Assembly: GCA_963555705.1 (NCBI GenBank)
Contig: OY743180.1
Coordinates: forward strand, 40,022,129 to 40,086,128
Reading direction: 5' to 3'
Length of the DNA: 64,000 bases
From: Ligustrum vulgare
Lineage: Eukaryota > Streptophyta > Magnoliopsida > Lamiales > Oleaceae
Shown: in pieces, positions 10,930 to 22,411 of the stretch
How the letters are laid out: each line of letters begins with the position of its first letter
Numbering within the stretch: position 1 is the first letter of the stretch
Notes under the pieces: generated by a model
Database searches by the model: none
Told to the model about the DNA's origin: nothing
Seen by the model: only the letters and a program-made list of their open reading frames with translations
Program-made: the position numbers and the translations under genes

Positions 10930-11960
10930 CTTTTTTCTTTTTTTCTTTTTTTGTAGATAGTACATGAAAGGAGGGGGGCATAAACCTAACCTCCAAGAAA
11001 GCAAAGGAAGCAGTAAATGTAGGAATTCAGCTCCCTAACCATAAAAGTAATGAAAAGTACAAGTAAAATAAAGCCTAAGCTATAGCCCTCTGTAGCTGGG
11101 TAGGCCATATCTATCGATTGGTACAAGCACCCTGAGTCTACGAGGTAGATCATGCGGTCCATACTCCTAATAGTGTCTATGATCCCAACCCTCTGATGCA
11201 AGCGCATCAGCAACCTGATTACCCTCACAGTAGATATGGAAAATAGTATCACTATCAAACTAAAGGATGTCTCTGATTTGTCTAAGGATGCCCTGAATCC
11301 TCCAAGGTCCACCTCCTTGGATGATACAATGGATAGCCACTAAAGAATCAGCCTCAACCCAAATAACTGTAATCCCCAATCTGCGAGCAAGAAGAATGCC
11401 ATCCAGGATAGCCCGCAACTCAGTCTCAAGAATAAGGCAATCCCCATAGAATGTAGAAAAAGCCCATATACAGTGTCATCCCTAATAATAACCTCTCCAC
11501 TAGCTGCACCATCCTTAGCGCATCCATCGATGTTAAGCTCGAAGGCTCCCACTGAGGGAGTACGCCAAAGTACCAAAATAGGGGGAGAGGGTGTAGAGGG
11601 AGCAAAACTAATACCAAATAAAGAGGCAATAGCTGTGTCCCCGCGCCAATGCTGTGATCTAAGGAGTCGCCCAATATGTAAGAATGTGAGCATCCGGTAT
11701 ACTCTCCAAACAATCCTCCTCGGCTCCATCCGAATTCCCCTGTGCTTAGCATCATTCCTCTGGATCCATAGGAACCAAAATATGACAAGGGGGATAATGG
11801 TGCAAATATGGCCCAGTAGAACATAGCGTCCAGAATACCTCCATCGCTGGAACCTCTGTCTGACATCCTCACTCAAAATCATGGGAACCTGGAGAATATC
11901 TCCAAAATGGTTCCAAACCTAATCTGAAATAGTGTTTCCTGTGAAAATATGCGTAATCAT
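10930..11960 (-). mobile_element. 5'-truncated LINE (non-LTR retrotransposon)
   Basis: On the minus strand the sequence ends in an A-rich tail (10930-10952, poly-T interrupted by C on the plus strand), preceded by the CCCCCCTCCTTTCATGTA type of 3' end common in plant LINEs. It carries the C-terminal RNase H region of ORF2. The 5' boundary is near 11940-11965, inside the Athila protease. No convincing target-site duplication was found. Truncation at the 5' end is normal for LINE integration. Confidence 0.75.
10986..11935 (-). pseudogene. LINE ORF2 C-terminus with RNase H-like domain
   Basis: The start reads VWNHFGDILQVP then FWFLWIQRNDAKHRG, the linker typical before the RNase H-like domain of plant LINE ORF2. 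The RNase H region follows (FELNIDGCAKDGAASG, then VIIRDD near 11490). A frameshift near 11420 moves it to another frame, and the 'CEGNQVADAL' style ending is visible at about 11185-11230 on the minus strand. The reverse transcriptase itself is absent. It is not functional. Confidence 0.7.
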
Positions 11961-11964
11961 CTCA

Positions 11965-13870
11965 ATATAACTATCTGCTAATTGTAAAATCATGGGAGTA
12001 GGCATAAGTTCACCTGGACCAAGTTGTGTATAAACATTAAAGGGTAAAATATTTACACTTGCAGCTAAATCTAGCAAGGCATGACCAATACGAGTGGTTC
12101 CTATATACAAGCAATGGTTGGAGAACCAGGATCTTTAAATTTTCGGGGAGTTTGGCATTGTATGATAGAACTCACTTGTTCAGTCAAAAAAGCCTTATTC
12201 TTAACCGCTAACTTCCTTTTCACTGTACACAAATCCTTAAGAAATTTAGCATAGGCAGGGACTTGTTGAATTGCATCTAACAGAGGAATATTTACCCGAA
12301 CTTGCTTAAAAATCTCATGAATTTCTGTTTGATTTTTGGTCTTATTACCAGGTTGTAATCTTTGAGGAAAAGGGGAAGGGGCATACCTACTATTGGCCTA
12401 GATGGGTCATGAACATCAAATAGAGATTTTAACACAGTATCATCAATAGAAGGTTCAACTTGCTTACCAACCAAGTTCTCTTTAGGTTCAAGAACTTGGA
12501 TTTGCTTACCACTTCTCAAAGTAGTTACTTCATTCATATGTCTCAAATTGGAATCATCGATCCCATTGTATTGAGTTTGAGGATTTGGCATTGGTTGAGT
12601 TGGAAACTTACCTTTTCCTGGTGCACTTTCCTGGGTAGTCAATTTTGTAAGCTGAGATCAGACGTCATTAATGGCCTGAGAATTTTGATTGTTGATGGTA
12701 GCTTGACTTTGCGTGAATTGCTGAATTCGATCCTCCAGACTTCTCTTCTGTGGTGGCATGTAAGGTGTTGGCTGTGAATGTCCAACATTGTTGCCAACAT
12801 TATTGCTTCCTCCTTGATCAATTCTCCAACTGAAATTTGGATGATTTCTCCAACCTAGATTAAAAGTACTCAAATATGGATTAGAATAATGTTTGGAAAT
12901 CATATTGGCAACTACAAATTGATCAAAATACATCTCTTTTAATTGGGAAAGTTCAGGACAATCAGAGGTTAAATGTTATACATCTTCACAAATTGAACAC
13001 TTTCCTAAAATAGTGGAAGAGGAATGGACTTCATTCACTTTTTGAATTTCAAAATTTTCAAGTTTTCGAGTGATGACAATCAATCGGGCATTTATGTCAT
13101 CATCTCCTTTAAGTGAATGAATTCCATTTCCAGATGTAATCTTTTGAAATTCAGTTTTTATTGGAACACTGCTATCAAACTCATCAATATTGTCCCAAGA
13201 TTGGGCATTTTCAGCTAAATCATCAAAAAATGTGAAAACTTCATTGGGTCTTTTGCAAAGAAATCACTATTACTCATGGTTTGCACAAATTGCCTCATTT
13301 CAGGTCTAATCCCTTCATAAGTAAATTAAAAAAACAAATAGTTAACATCCATTGCTCATAACCATGATGGGGACAAGATAACAACAAATCTTTGAATCTT
13401 TCCCAACTAGTATAAAAAATTTCATTATTCTTTTGGGAAAAATTCATGATTTGTCTTTGGATAGCGGTGGTTCTTTGTAGTGGAAAAAACTCTTAAATGA
13501 CTTATTTCTGCATATTTGCCCAATTTGTAATTGAACCAGGCCGTAAAAAGTTAAGCCATGACTTAGTTTTATCCTTTAGCGAAAAAGGGAAAAGCTTAAG
13601 TCGAATGACTTCCTCATTGCAATTTCTTTGAAGAAAAGTAAAACAAACCCCTTTGAATTCCTGGATGTGGTGATAAGGACTCTCAGATGGCATCCCATGG
13701 AAGCGTGGCAAGTGGTCTATCATTCCCGGATTAAAGTTGAAGGCTGCTGCATTTGTAGGAATTACTATACATGACTGAGTGCTTACCATTATTGGAAAAA
13801 TGTAATCTCTAGGACTTCGAACGATTGGCACCTCATTTGGATCTCCATTACCTGCTGATTTTCAAGAACT
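11965..13870 (-). pseudogene. Athila-like gag and protease N-terminus
   Basis: Minus-strand order: gag (FNFNPGMIDHLPRFHGMPSE, LKLFPFSLKDKTKSWLN at 13502-13831), a Gln/Asn-rich C-terminal gag part (LEDRIQQFTQSQATINNQN near 12700; NEVTTLRSGKQIQVLEP near 12500), and the aspartic protease (ALLDLAASVNILPFNVY near 12060, where the usual active-site motif is DLGAS). Several stops and frameshifts break it (for example near 13500, 13300 and 12290). Gag would form the particle and protease would cleave the polyprotein; neither is intact. Confidence 0.8.
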
Positions 13871-14029
13871 CAAAATTGGTTAGTAGGTTCCAATCTTACT
13901 AATCACTTATAGTGATCTCGAAACCAAACAGACATAAACAAAGAGCAATATAAAGAATAGTGGTAATGAAAAAATATAAAATAAAAACAAGTAAAAGAAT
14001 TTAGCAAAATTAATTAACACCAAAATAAA

Positions 14030-14047
14030 TCCCCGAAAACGGCGCCA
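14030..14047 (-). promoter_or_regulatory. primer-binding site of the Athila-like element
   Basis: On the minus strand the 18 bases read TGGCGCCGTTTTCGGGGA, close to the tRNA-Asp-type PBS described for Athila/Tat elements. It lies six bases downstream of the inferred end of the 5' LTR, which fixes the orientation of the element. Confidence 0.75.
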
Positions 14048-14053
14048 AAAACT

Positions 14054-15649
14054 TGATTCAATGGAAAATCTACCCTCCAAGTATTAAGGAGTCAAGTTAT
14101 AGCCTAGCAATAATCCAAGGTCATTCTTCCTAGGAATTTTTATGATATAATAATATTTTCCAAATTCAAGTCTTAAACTATGATTTTAATTTTACTTAAA
14201 CGAATAAAAAATGAATATAATTAAATTGCAATGAAAGAGAAATTTGAGTGGAATTATTCTTTTGCTATCAATTGGCTTACAACTAAGATTAGTATGAATT
14301 ACTAGAAATTGATAAGATGCAAAAATATTAGTGAGAAAATTAATCAATTTATTTTATGGTATTTAATCGAGCATGTTTTGTGCATATTCAATACATACTA
14401 TATCGGTGACATTAATCCAAGTAAAATAATCTGAAAATTTAAAACACTTGTTAACCCTTATCAATAACATGAATTCATCTACAGAAAATTAACATTCACC
14501 CATTGAAGCTAAAAATAACTCCTCTCAGATATAATTTAGCCGAACATAATTTAATTAACCGAAATTAAATTCCAACAAACAATAACCATTACTTAGAGAA
14601 TGAAATCCAAGTTTGAAAATGAAAATTCAATAACTAAAATATATCTCAAACTCAATTAACAATCAATAATCTGAATTTATCAAAAAATAAAATAATTGAA
14701 ACAACTAAAATTCTAAGAAAAATAGGATTAGAAACTAGAACGAATCACCGAAACTCCACTTTGAAGCCTCTACTTAATCTGTCGAGCAGTGAGAGACTGG
14801 AGAAGATGGAGTTGCTGAGTTGGGAGCTGCTGCTAAGGTTGGAAAAGTGTGAGAGACGGCTGCTTCTGCTGTGAGGTGTTATGAGGGCTGCTGCGTGAAG
14901 GCTGCCTCGAAGTGAAGGCTGGAAAGCAGCGGCTGCTGCTAGCAGTGAGAGAGCTGTCGGTTGGAGAAGGTTGAATACAGGTTGCTGCAAGTGTTACAGC
15001 TACTGGTGGGTGGCGTGTGTGGAGAGTCCGATTGTGAGGTAGGCTGGTAGTGGAAGGAGAGGTCGGTTGGTGTGATTTAGAGATGATGGCTACTTGTGGA
15101 GGCTGGTTTCGGTGAAGGGAGTTGAGAGAGGTGACTGTCGCACTATGTATGGGAGGCTGCTGGCTGGTTCTCTGAGTTCCAACGTTGTATATCGGGTGAG
15201 AGGAGTATTTGATGAAGGCTGGTGGTCATATGTTGTTGGAGAGAGGAGAGGCTGGAAGTGTTGCGACTGTATGGTTCATCCAGGACCAAGTTCTGCCTGT
15301 GTGAGATGAGGGAGGTGAGTTACGGATGGTTGTTGGGTGAGAGAAAAGAGAGATGCGGCTGTTAGGTTGGTTGGAGTGGATATGGGCTGGGAGTTGTGAA
15401 GTGGGCCAAAAAATATGGGTCGAAATTTGAATTCAATGTAAGAAATTGTTCAATCTATCTCTGCAATTAAATAAATTAAATTAATAGCAAGTAAAATCAA
15501 TTTAGAGTTTAAGAATTAAAATTGAATCTTTTATAAGTTCACTCTAAATAACCAAATTAATATCCCAAAATTGCATTTTTTATGTATTAATCTATCTAAA
15601 ATAAGTAAAATTGGACAATAATCATTTATCCACAAAAGCGTTGTCAACA
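14054..15649 (-). repeat. 5' LTR of the Athila-like element
   Basis: About 1.6 kb lies between the PBS and the return of copia sequence at about 15650. On the plus strand it starts TGATTCAATGG and ends TTGTCAACA; both ends are inferred from the PBS position and the copia resumption. A G-rich, purine-biased segment (14750-15400) gives short spurious reading frames on both strands. No gene was recognised in it. Confidence 0.6.
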
Positions 15650-15922
15650 TGTACATTCAAGAAATCAGTTCATAAGATTGAGATGCATCAACATGATGAT
15701 TTACAATAATCAACACTAGGGGAAGTAGCTATACTCTTTTTCCTTAACTAAGGTTTTGTCTAACTGGATTTTCCTGGTAAGGTTTTAACGGGATAACATT
15801 CATCTTAATACTCAAAGAATATATGTACTCTTTTTTCTTTGTTTGATATTTTGTTCCATTGGGTTTTTATCAAATAAGGTTTTAATGAGTCGATATTTTG
15901 TAATATTCCATTCAAGGGGGAG
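15650..15922 (+). mobile_element. 3' internal remnant of a short-LTR Ty1/copia element
   Basis: The stretch ends TTCAAGGGGGAG, the polypurine tract placed directly before the LTR at 15923. Upstream it has the repeated AAGGTTTT-GTC/TAACTGG-TTTTCCT blocks seen before the 3' LTR of many small plant copia elements. Its pol is missing because the Athila-like element is inserted at about 15650. Confidence 0.65.
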
Positions 15923-16006
15923 TGTTGTAAATATTATATTGTATTAGTGAATGACAATTGTACCCCTATAATCGTAGACATTATTACTTTGTATATCTCT
16001 ATTCTC

Positions 16007-16066
<60 letters not shown>

Positions 16067-16140
16067 CTCTTGTTCATAATAAAATATACAAGTTTATTGG
16101 CATTTTTACTTCTTCTCTCTTTTCTCTCTAGTTTATAACA
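15923..16140 (+). repeat. 3' LTR of the short-LTR copia element, with an AT microsatellite
   Basis: The 218-bp LTR starts TGTTGTAAAT and ends TTATAACA, making inverted TGTT.../...AACA ends. A long (AT)n run of about 56 bp (16010-16065) has expanded over the position where the TATA box would be. The size fits the Ale/Retrofit-type small copia elements (inference). Confidence 0.75.
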
Positions 16141-16443
16141 ATTATTATGTATCATTCAGTATTTAGCTTTTTTATTTCGAAGAAAAATTTTAACATGTCC
16201 ATATTCCGATAAAATCTATATATTAATAAAAGCACAAGAGATTTCAGGAATCTTTTCTTCAATTTTTAATTTTGGAGTAGATTCTGTTATGTGAATAGAA
16301 TTTATTGGAAATAAGTAGAATTCAAAATCAAGCAGTTATTCTTTATCAGTTGTCATTATTTCCGTTTTTTTTTATGTCATAATTTGAATATTTCTTTCCC
16401 TTTAATCAAAAAAGTTCCTTATAATTCATTTTTTCCTCAATAG

Positions 16444-17700
16444 GGCGACAAAATACAAGCTACTGTTATGCCTTCCTATGTCACAAAATATGATGGAATG
16501 CTACAAGAGCAATTACTGTACTACTTGACAAATTTTACTGTCAAGGACAACTCAAGGAAATATTGCACAACATGTCATGCATTTCGTATATTTTTCATGC
16601 CTATAACAGAAGTTATAGGTGTTGGCGATAAAAGCTTCCCCACTTCCATTTTCAATTTCAAAAAAATATCAGAAATTGAATCCATTGACAATGTTGATGA
16701 CGTGGGACTATTTGGTTGGACACATATACGTGATTTGTCAAATTTTCATTTTTTGTTTTAGTTTTTCATTACAGCGTTGTACTCACAAATTTTAGTTGTT
16801 TGCAGATTTCATAGGTCATGTGGTTGCCAAACCTAATCTGCAATATCAAAAAATCAATTCAACAGAAACTATTTCAAAGCATATAGACGTTCAACTTCAA
16901 GATATAGAGTATGCTGACTATGAAATCTATTCTTCATTTATGAGTGACTTATTAATCATCTTGTCTAAGTTTGTTTGCATTTAATGAAGATCAAACAGGG
17001 TTACAGTAACATTATGAAATCTCCAACTACTTTGACAGTTCGGAGAATGAACTCATAGTCATTATCATTCAACTATGTCGTCCTAAAAAGTCTCAAGGTC
17101 AAATAGGTATTTGTAACGCCTACCATGCAACAAAATTGTTGATTAATGTCAAAATCCCTAGAACAATATAAGAACAGGTACTTTAATTAGGTGAAACATA
17201 TTTCTTAAATTGCAAATGAAATTAATTTATTTTCAAACTACTTTATTTTTGCAGATTGTGTGGTGATAATATTTGTTCCATAGAGACAATTCAAAACAAA
17301 GCAAATGTTGCTGCTACCAAGATGGAAGAATTAGAGAGTGGGAATATTGAATTGATGACATTGAAAGAATTAGTTAACAGCAAAAAAGTTTTTTTTTTTT
17401 TTTTCAAATTCATAAATTGATATCTGCATAACCTTATGCTTTTATTTGTTACAACTAATGTTTTGGTTTAAATGACTCAATTATGCAGACGGGTTTTTAT
17501 TGGGCAGTTGCAAGAATTTCCGCAATAGTTTCGGATGGAGACTGGTCATATATTGGCTGCAACAGATGTCGCAAAAACTTTCAGATTCACCAAAAGGATT
17601 TTATTGTGAATCGTGCAACCTAAGAATTTAAATCAAAAGAACATTACAACGAGGAAGTGAAATGCGAAAAAGGTATGATAGTTTACTATTAGGGATTCAG
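16444..17700 (+). pseudogene. Helitron RPA1-like single-strand DNA-binding protein, decayed
   Basis: Pieces in several exons match the large subunit of replication protein A as carried by plant Helitrons. An OB-fold start (GDKIQATVMPSYVTKYDG at 16444) continues to VGLF. A spliced continuation at about 16806 reads FIGHVVAKPN. A second OB-fold segment (about 17020-17170) reads ENELIVIIIQLCRPKKSQG then GICNAYHATKLLIN. The C-terminal domain start (LMTLKELVNSKK at about 17350; TGFYWAVARISAIVSDG then CNRCRKNF at about 17490-17580) carries a CxxC of the usual zinc motif. Stops (for example at 17621) and a poly-T expansion at 17389-17404 indicate decay. Such proteins presumably bind displaced single-stranded DNA during rolling-circle transposition. 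Confidence 0.7.
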
Positions 17701-20029
17701 GCATTAAATTATTCATGTGATATATGAAGTGGTCATTGTAAACAAGTATTGTGCTAACAAAAATTTACTCTTCACGGTAATCCATGTATCATTCATGTGT
17801 ATATAACATTTAGATATGTTCAAATGTTATGGAATATAGGAAATAAACATTGTGTACTTATAGTATTCAAAAATTTATATCAAATAAATAGGTCAACAAT
17901 GTAGTGTGTACCTGACATTGTTGAACTTGCACTGCAATTCGTCAGTCCCGGTTGTAATTGGATCAACTTCAGCGATGTTTGCATTAAAAATACAGGATCT
18001 GGATCCTCAAATTTACATAAATCAGCTAAATCTAGATTATATTACATATTTTTAGGAATGAATACATAAAATCTAATAAATAAACTCTAGATCTTCCCTA
18101 ACACATTAAATTATGTTTTACACATTTAGAAAACAAAAATAATATACCTATTACCCTAATAAAATATTACATTTCAGATCTGGAGATCTGTCAATAAAAA
18201 AAAGTTAATAATGAAGACTTTTTTCCGTTGAAAGATAATTTTGATATGTACACCATGTTTTTCTTAGATTCCTGCAAATATGTTTACACATAAAAAAAGA
18301 TATCAGAGCATGTATTTAACATTAGCTACTCTTCAACACAAGTTTTGGTAATGTCTAAGTTATTTCGCAACATAAGTGTAATGAACGAAAATATGAAGTG
18401 TGTAAGCCCAGGCATGGCATGAGAGATTGAGTGAGAAAACTAAGATGCATTCATAGAAAACACAGGCAACAATGTCAATTATTTATATAAATCAAATGAG
18501 CCAATCCCTTGCCTTATAACATAAATTATTGATTTTATAAACCTAAACAACCCATGCTTAAGCTAGAGATTTGTTCAGGAAATGAAGGAAAATCATAATG
18601 TCCAAGATGCTGACACAAGTAACAACATGGATTCATGCAAATAACACATGTCTTTAAATTTCTTATTCAAATAACATAAAGAATCTCAATGAGTATGTCA
18701 AAAACCATTCACAATTTTATACCATATATATACATGTATTACACAAATAAATTTTTAATGCGACAAGTAATACCTATTGTACAAGTAAAATATATAAAGA
18801 AGCAGGTCAGGGCTTGAGGTGATTTTGATGTTTAAGATCTCCCTTTTTTTAAAACAGCTTGAGTTGCATACCTTTTTTTATTGTATTGGTCTCCATTTTG
18901 TCAATTCAAATTGGTGAATCACCAACTATAAAATTGGTGAATTGACAACTATAACCGCTAATAGATGATCCATCAGTATTGGTTGAAACCACTTGCAAGT
19001 CAATGTAGTTAGGTTCTTAAATTATGGATGAAGCAAACACATGGATGGGGACTAGATTTTCCAAGACTAGATTTCTAACTGTTCTTTCTATATGTTGTCG
19101 TGTTGGACGTAGAATATCAGGAACATTTGTGGACAAGGAAGGAGAAGAGAACCATATCAAGGACCCTGTTGGCACGTCGATGATAGAAGCTGCACACAAG
19201 AATAATGTTGAGCTTGAAGGTATATTACTAACCAAGTTCGATGAAAAAAAATAGCACAACTACCTAAGTCACCATTGGAAAATTTCATTCCTGAGAAATC
19301 ATACCAGTTTTACACAGTAAGAATATCAATGGCTAAATTTTTGGTATTTGATCGATTACTAAGCATCTGATCGATAAACATTGTAATGAATTTTTTGTCA
19401 AATCACATTTTGAAGGCTGTTGGTTCCATATATGGAATATTTTAAAATTGTAGGTTGTTGGCCTCACACAAGTAAAGTTGCGGCAAGTTATTTGAATAAA
19501 TTGTCCAAATTGCCAACACGTGTCATAATTTTGATCATTTGACTATGGATGGAAGCTAATCCATTTGACACGTGTTTCAATGGTACTGCTCTCCACTCAT
19601 GGTTTTTCACAGATCTCTTTTGGGGGACAACCCACTAGCAGCTCTTTTACTAGAATATCAGTCCATTAACCCTTTAGTCCTGGTCAAAACATATTTTATG
19701 CACCAAAAAAAGCCCCAATTAGTGATGATTTCTTACAATATTTAGTCATGTTTCGGTTATTTTTCAGCTTTTGGTGCAGTTATATGAAATATTGATGTTC
19801 GTGCAGGAAATGAAAAATGCAGTCGGGAGAAGCCCAATGGCTGATGCATATTAATAACTTGTGAGTCGGATTTTAAAATATACCGTGGTCTAAATGTGAA
19901 AGAATGAGAATGGTTCTTATAATTGTAAACATGTTCGTATTTGTTCATTAAGATAAATGCACCGAGTTTTATGAAAATTGGGCATCATTTTGGAGGTTAA
20001 CCTTTCAAGTATTTTTCAAGTTTTATGAA
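17701..20029 (+). other. Helitron interior with no recognisable gene
   Basis: AT-rich sequence between the RPA remnant and the truncated gypsy LTR. The longest open frame on the plus strand is 19024-19254 (76 codons); it matches nothing I recognise and may be the decayed tail of the RPA gene or chance. On the minus strand near 17900-17990 a short frame reads NANIAEVDPITTGTDEL, which looks protein-like but cannot be assigned. The expected N-terminal part of the Helitron Rep protein was not found here. Confidence 0.4.
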
Positions 20030-21361
20030 ATTGAATTTAAGGGTCTAGGGGCCAGAATAGTTATTTGTAGAACTTAGGGGCTGAATAAAAACATTTTAAA
20101 ATAGAAGGGACTGAATTGTATATATTTTGATAAATTGGGATTTAAAGGAAAATTTGCAAAATCAAATATTTAATAAAACCAAATCAACTCTCTATCTCTC
20201 TGCATTTAACAAACAGAGAGGAGAGTTGCGACGGGGGCATCCGCCCCGTTTCATCCTACCATCGCCGGCGTTTAGCCAGCGAAATGCCGCCGTCAAGTGG
20301 CGGCGATTGACGTGGGTGCGCAACGGGTTAGGATTTAGGGATTTTGGTGCAACATGTTGCTTAAACCGAGGTAGACCGAGGTTGGATTGGTGGATTTTCC
20401 GGCAGTTGCTCGGCCAAATACGCGGCGATCAAGGTAATTATGTGGGTATTCTGATTTTTGGGTTTATTTCTGGGTTGTACAGCGGTTGTAGTAGGTGGTG
20501 TTGGGGGCGGTGATTTTGGTTTGAGAAAAGTTTGCAATGTCGTTTGTGGGAAAATCAGAGTTTGGGCAATGTGTGTACTGTCGGGGCGGCCATTGATGGA
20601 GGTTGATTGTTTGGAGTAAGGCTCGATTTATGGTGTTTCGAGTGAAGTTTTGGAGGTGGGGCAGTGATGGTTTTGGCTCGATGTTTGATTGGCAGTCGTG
20701 TGTCTGGGTTGGCGGCAGTGGTGGCGTTGGACTTTGGGTGGTAGTGTGCATGTTCAGGCCGAATTTTAGTTAGGATTAAATGGTGGTTTATAGCTTGAAG
20801 GTGGGACGCAGGCTGTGAAGGTTTGGCTATGGAGTTGCAGATTGGTTTGCTGATTCGGAGATAATTGAAGGCAAAAATTATACCTGATTTCTGCTGTTGC
20901 GCGGTGAGTGACACAGAATTATGGTGAACGATAATATAAGGGCTGGATAGGTTAGTGTTGGAGTTGGATTGAAATTGCATAACCTTATCAGACGTGGGTT
21001 AAGGAATTGATAAGGTTGAGTTCGGATAAATCACGAAATTTTTCAGGATAATGATGAACTCATATTGATAAACTCGGATAATTTCGAACCTTGAAAAGAA
21101 ATTAAGTTGGAATTTAATTTTTGATGAAAATTGGATTTTAAGAATTTGAATTTTAAATTTTTGGGATTTTAAAACTAAAATAAAATAATGATCTTGGAAC
21201 CTTTTTAATAAAATTTGGAATTTGACTATGATTAAAATAAATTTAAATTTCACTTAATAATTGGTTAGAAGAATATTCTTTTAAAATGAATGGGATAAGT
21301 CATAGCGACACGTCTTTATAATATTTTATTTAAAGTAACGAAAAAAAATTCGGTCGCTACA
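20030..21361 (-). repeat. 3' LTR of the minus-strand gypsy, truncated at its outer end
   Basis: It matches the other LTR copy from GAATTTAAGGGTCTAGG (compare about 34893) through the CT-rich and G-rich segment to the terminal CGGTCGCTACA at 21361. About 1332 bp remain of a roughly 2.2-kb LTR. Small frames at 20127-20513 and 20464-20980 are LTR sequence, not genes. The two LTRs differ at many visible bases (for example 20240-20300 against 35115-35180), so this is not a recent insertion. Confidence 0.8.
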
Positions 21362-21377
21362 ATCCTACCCCCTTAAA
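21362..21377 (-). promoter_or_regulatory. polypurine tract of the minus-strand gypsy
   Basis: On the minus strand TTTTAAGGGGGTAGGAT immediately precedes the TGTAGCGACC start of the 3' LTR. This fixes orientation and the LTR boundary. Confidence 0.75.
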
Positions 21378-22411
21378 ATAATTTCATCCTCGAAATTTAA
21401 AGCTTACTTGATCTAAAATATCTGGATACATAGCAAGAATTTCTTCTTCTTTTTCCCAGGTAGTTTCATCGCTACCTTGTCTACCCCACTGGACTTTGAC
21501 AAGTGGAATCTCTTTATTTCTTAGGAGATGGACTTTTCTATCGATAATGCACCTTGCTGCCTCATCATAAGATAAATTCTTCTGAATTGAAATTAACTAA
21601 TAGTTCACTACATGACTGGGATCATGAACATATTTCCTCAATAAAGAAACATGAAAGACATTGTGTACGGCGGAGATTTCGGGTGGTAACGCCAATCGAT
21701 AAGCCACATTACCCACTTTCTCTAATATCTTGAATGGCCCGATAAAACAAGGCCTTAACTTCCCTCTTCTGCCGAAACGGATAGTACCCTTTAAAGGAGC
21801 TACTTTCAAAAAACTTTCTCTCCAATCCCAAATTCCAATTCTTTTCTCCTTTGATCGGCATAGCTTTTCTGTCTATCTTGGGCAGCTTTAATCCGCTGTC
21901 TGATCTTCTCAACAACATCTATAGTCCTTTTAATTAATTCGGGACCCAATAACTTCCTCTCGCCAACCTCATCCCAATAGACTGGCGATCGACATCTTCT
22001 CCCATACAGTGCTTCGTATGTTGCCATACCAATGGTGGCCAAAAAACTGTTGTTCTAAGCAAAATCCACCAATGGCAAGTGAGTTTCCCAATTTCCGCTC
22101 AAGTCCGGAACACAGGCTCTAAGCATATCCTCTAAAGTCTGAATGGTGCGTTCAGACTGCCCGTCTGTCTGCAGATGATAAGCGGTACTAAACTTTAATT
22201 TAGTCCCCATAGCCGCATGTAAGCTCTTCCAAAATCTCAAAGTGAATCTTGGATCCCTGTCTGAAACAATAGATATTGGAACTCTGTGAAGTTGAACGAT
22301 CTCCTTGACATAAATCTGGGCCAACTGATCTACACTGAGAGTCATTCGCACTGGAAGGAAATGGGCTGACTTCGTAAGTCGGTCTACAATAACCCAGATG
22401 GCGTCATTCCC
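21378..22411 (-). pseudogene. gypsy integrase C-terminus and chromodomain
   Basis: The minus strand from 22411 reads the integrase core ([52 protein letters not shown]), then RRCRSPVYWDEVGERKLLG and the C-terminal [20 protein letters not shown] chromodomain-like end follows near 21400-21530 (EIPLVKVQWGRQGSDETTWE). Frameshifts occur near 21800 and 22045. Chromodomains steer chromovirus integration to modified chromatin. The frame continues at 25741 on the far side of a solo LTR. Confidence 0.85.

Larger units (their letters stand above)
10849..15649 (-). mobile_element. Athila-like Ty3/gypsy element, minus strand, 5' LTR-gag-PR part
   Basis: Read on the minus strand: 5' LTR (15649-14054), a primer-binding site complementary to a tRNA-Asp-type 3' end (14047-14030), gag (about 13870-12290), protease (12170-11970, resumed at 10927-10849), interrupted by a LINE. 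The rest of pol lies beyond the plus-strand gypsy inserted at 10849 and is out of the window. The gag and protease style and the GGCGCC-type PBS are typical of the Athila/Tat branch; the exact clade is inferred. Confidence 0.75.

Noticed and set aside
19024..19254. Small protein gene in the Helitron interior
   Set aside because: A single 76-codon frame with no recognisable motif, no splice context and an overlapping antisense frame of similar length. Kept only as a note.
20127..20980. Host genes in the G-rich region (frames of 95-141 codons)
   Set aside because: The same sequence recurs in the other LTR copy (35000-35578 and 52021-52260). It is LTR sequence, and the frames are not conserved between copies.
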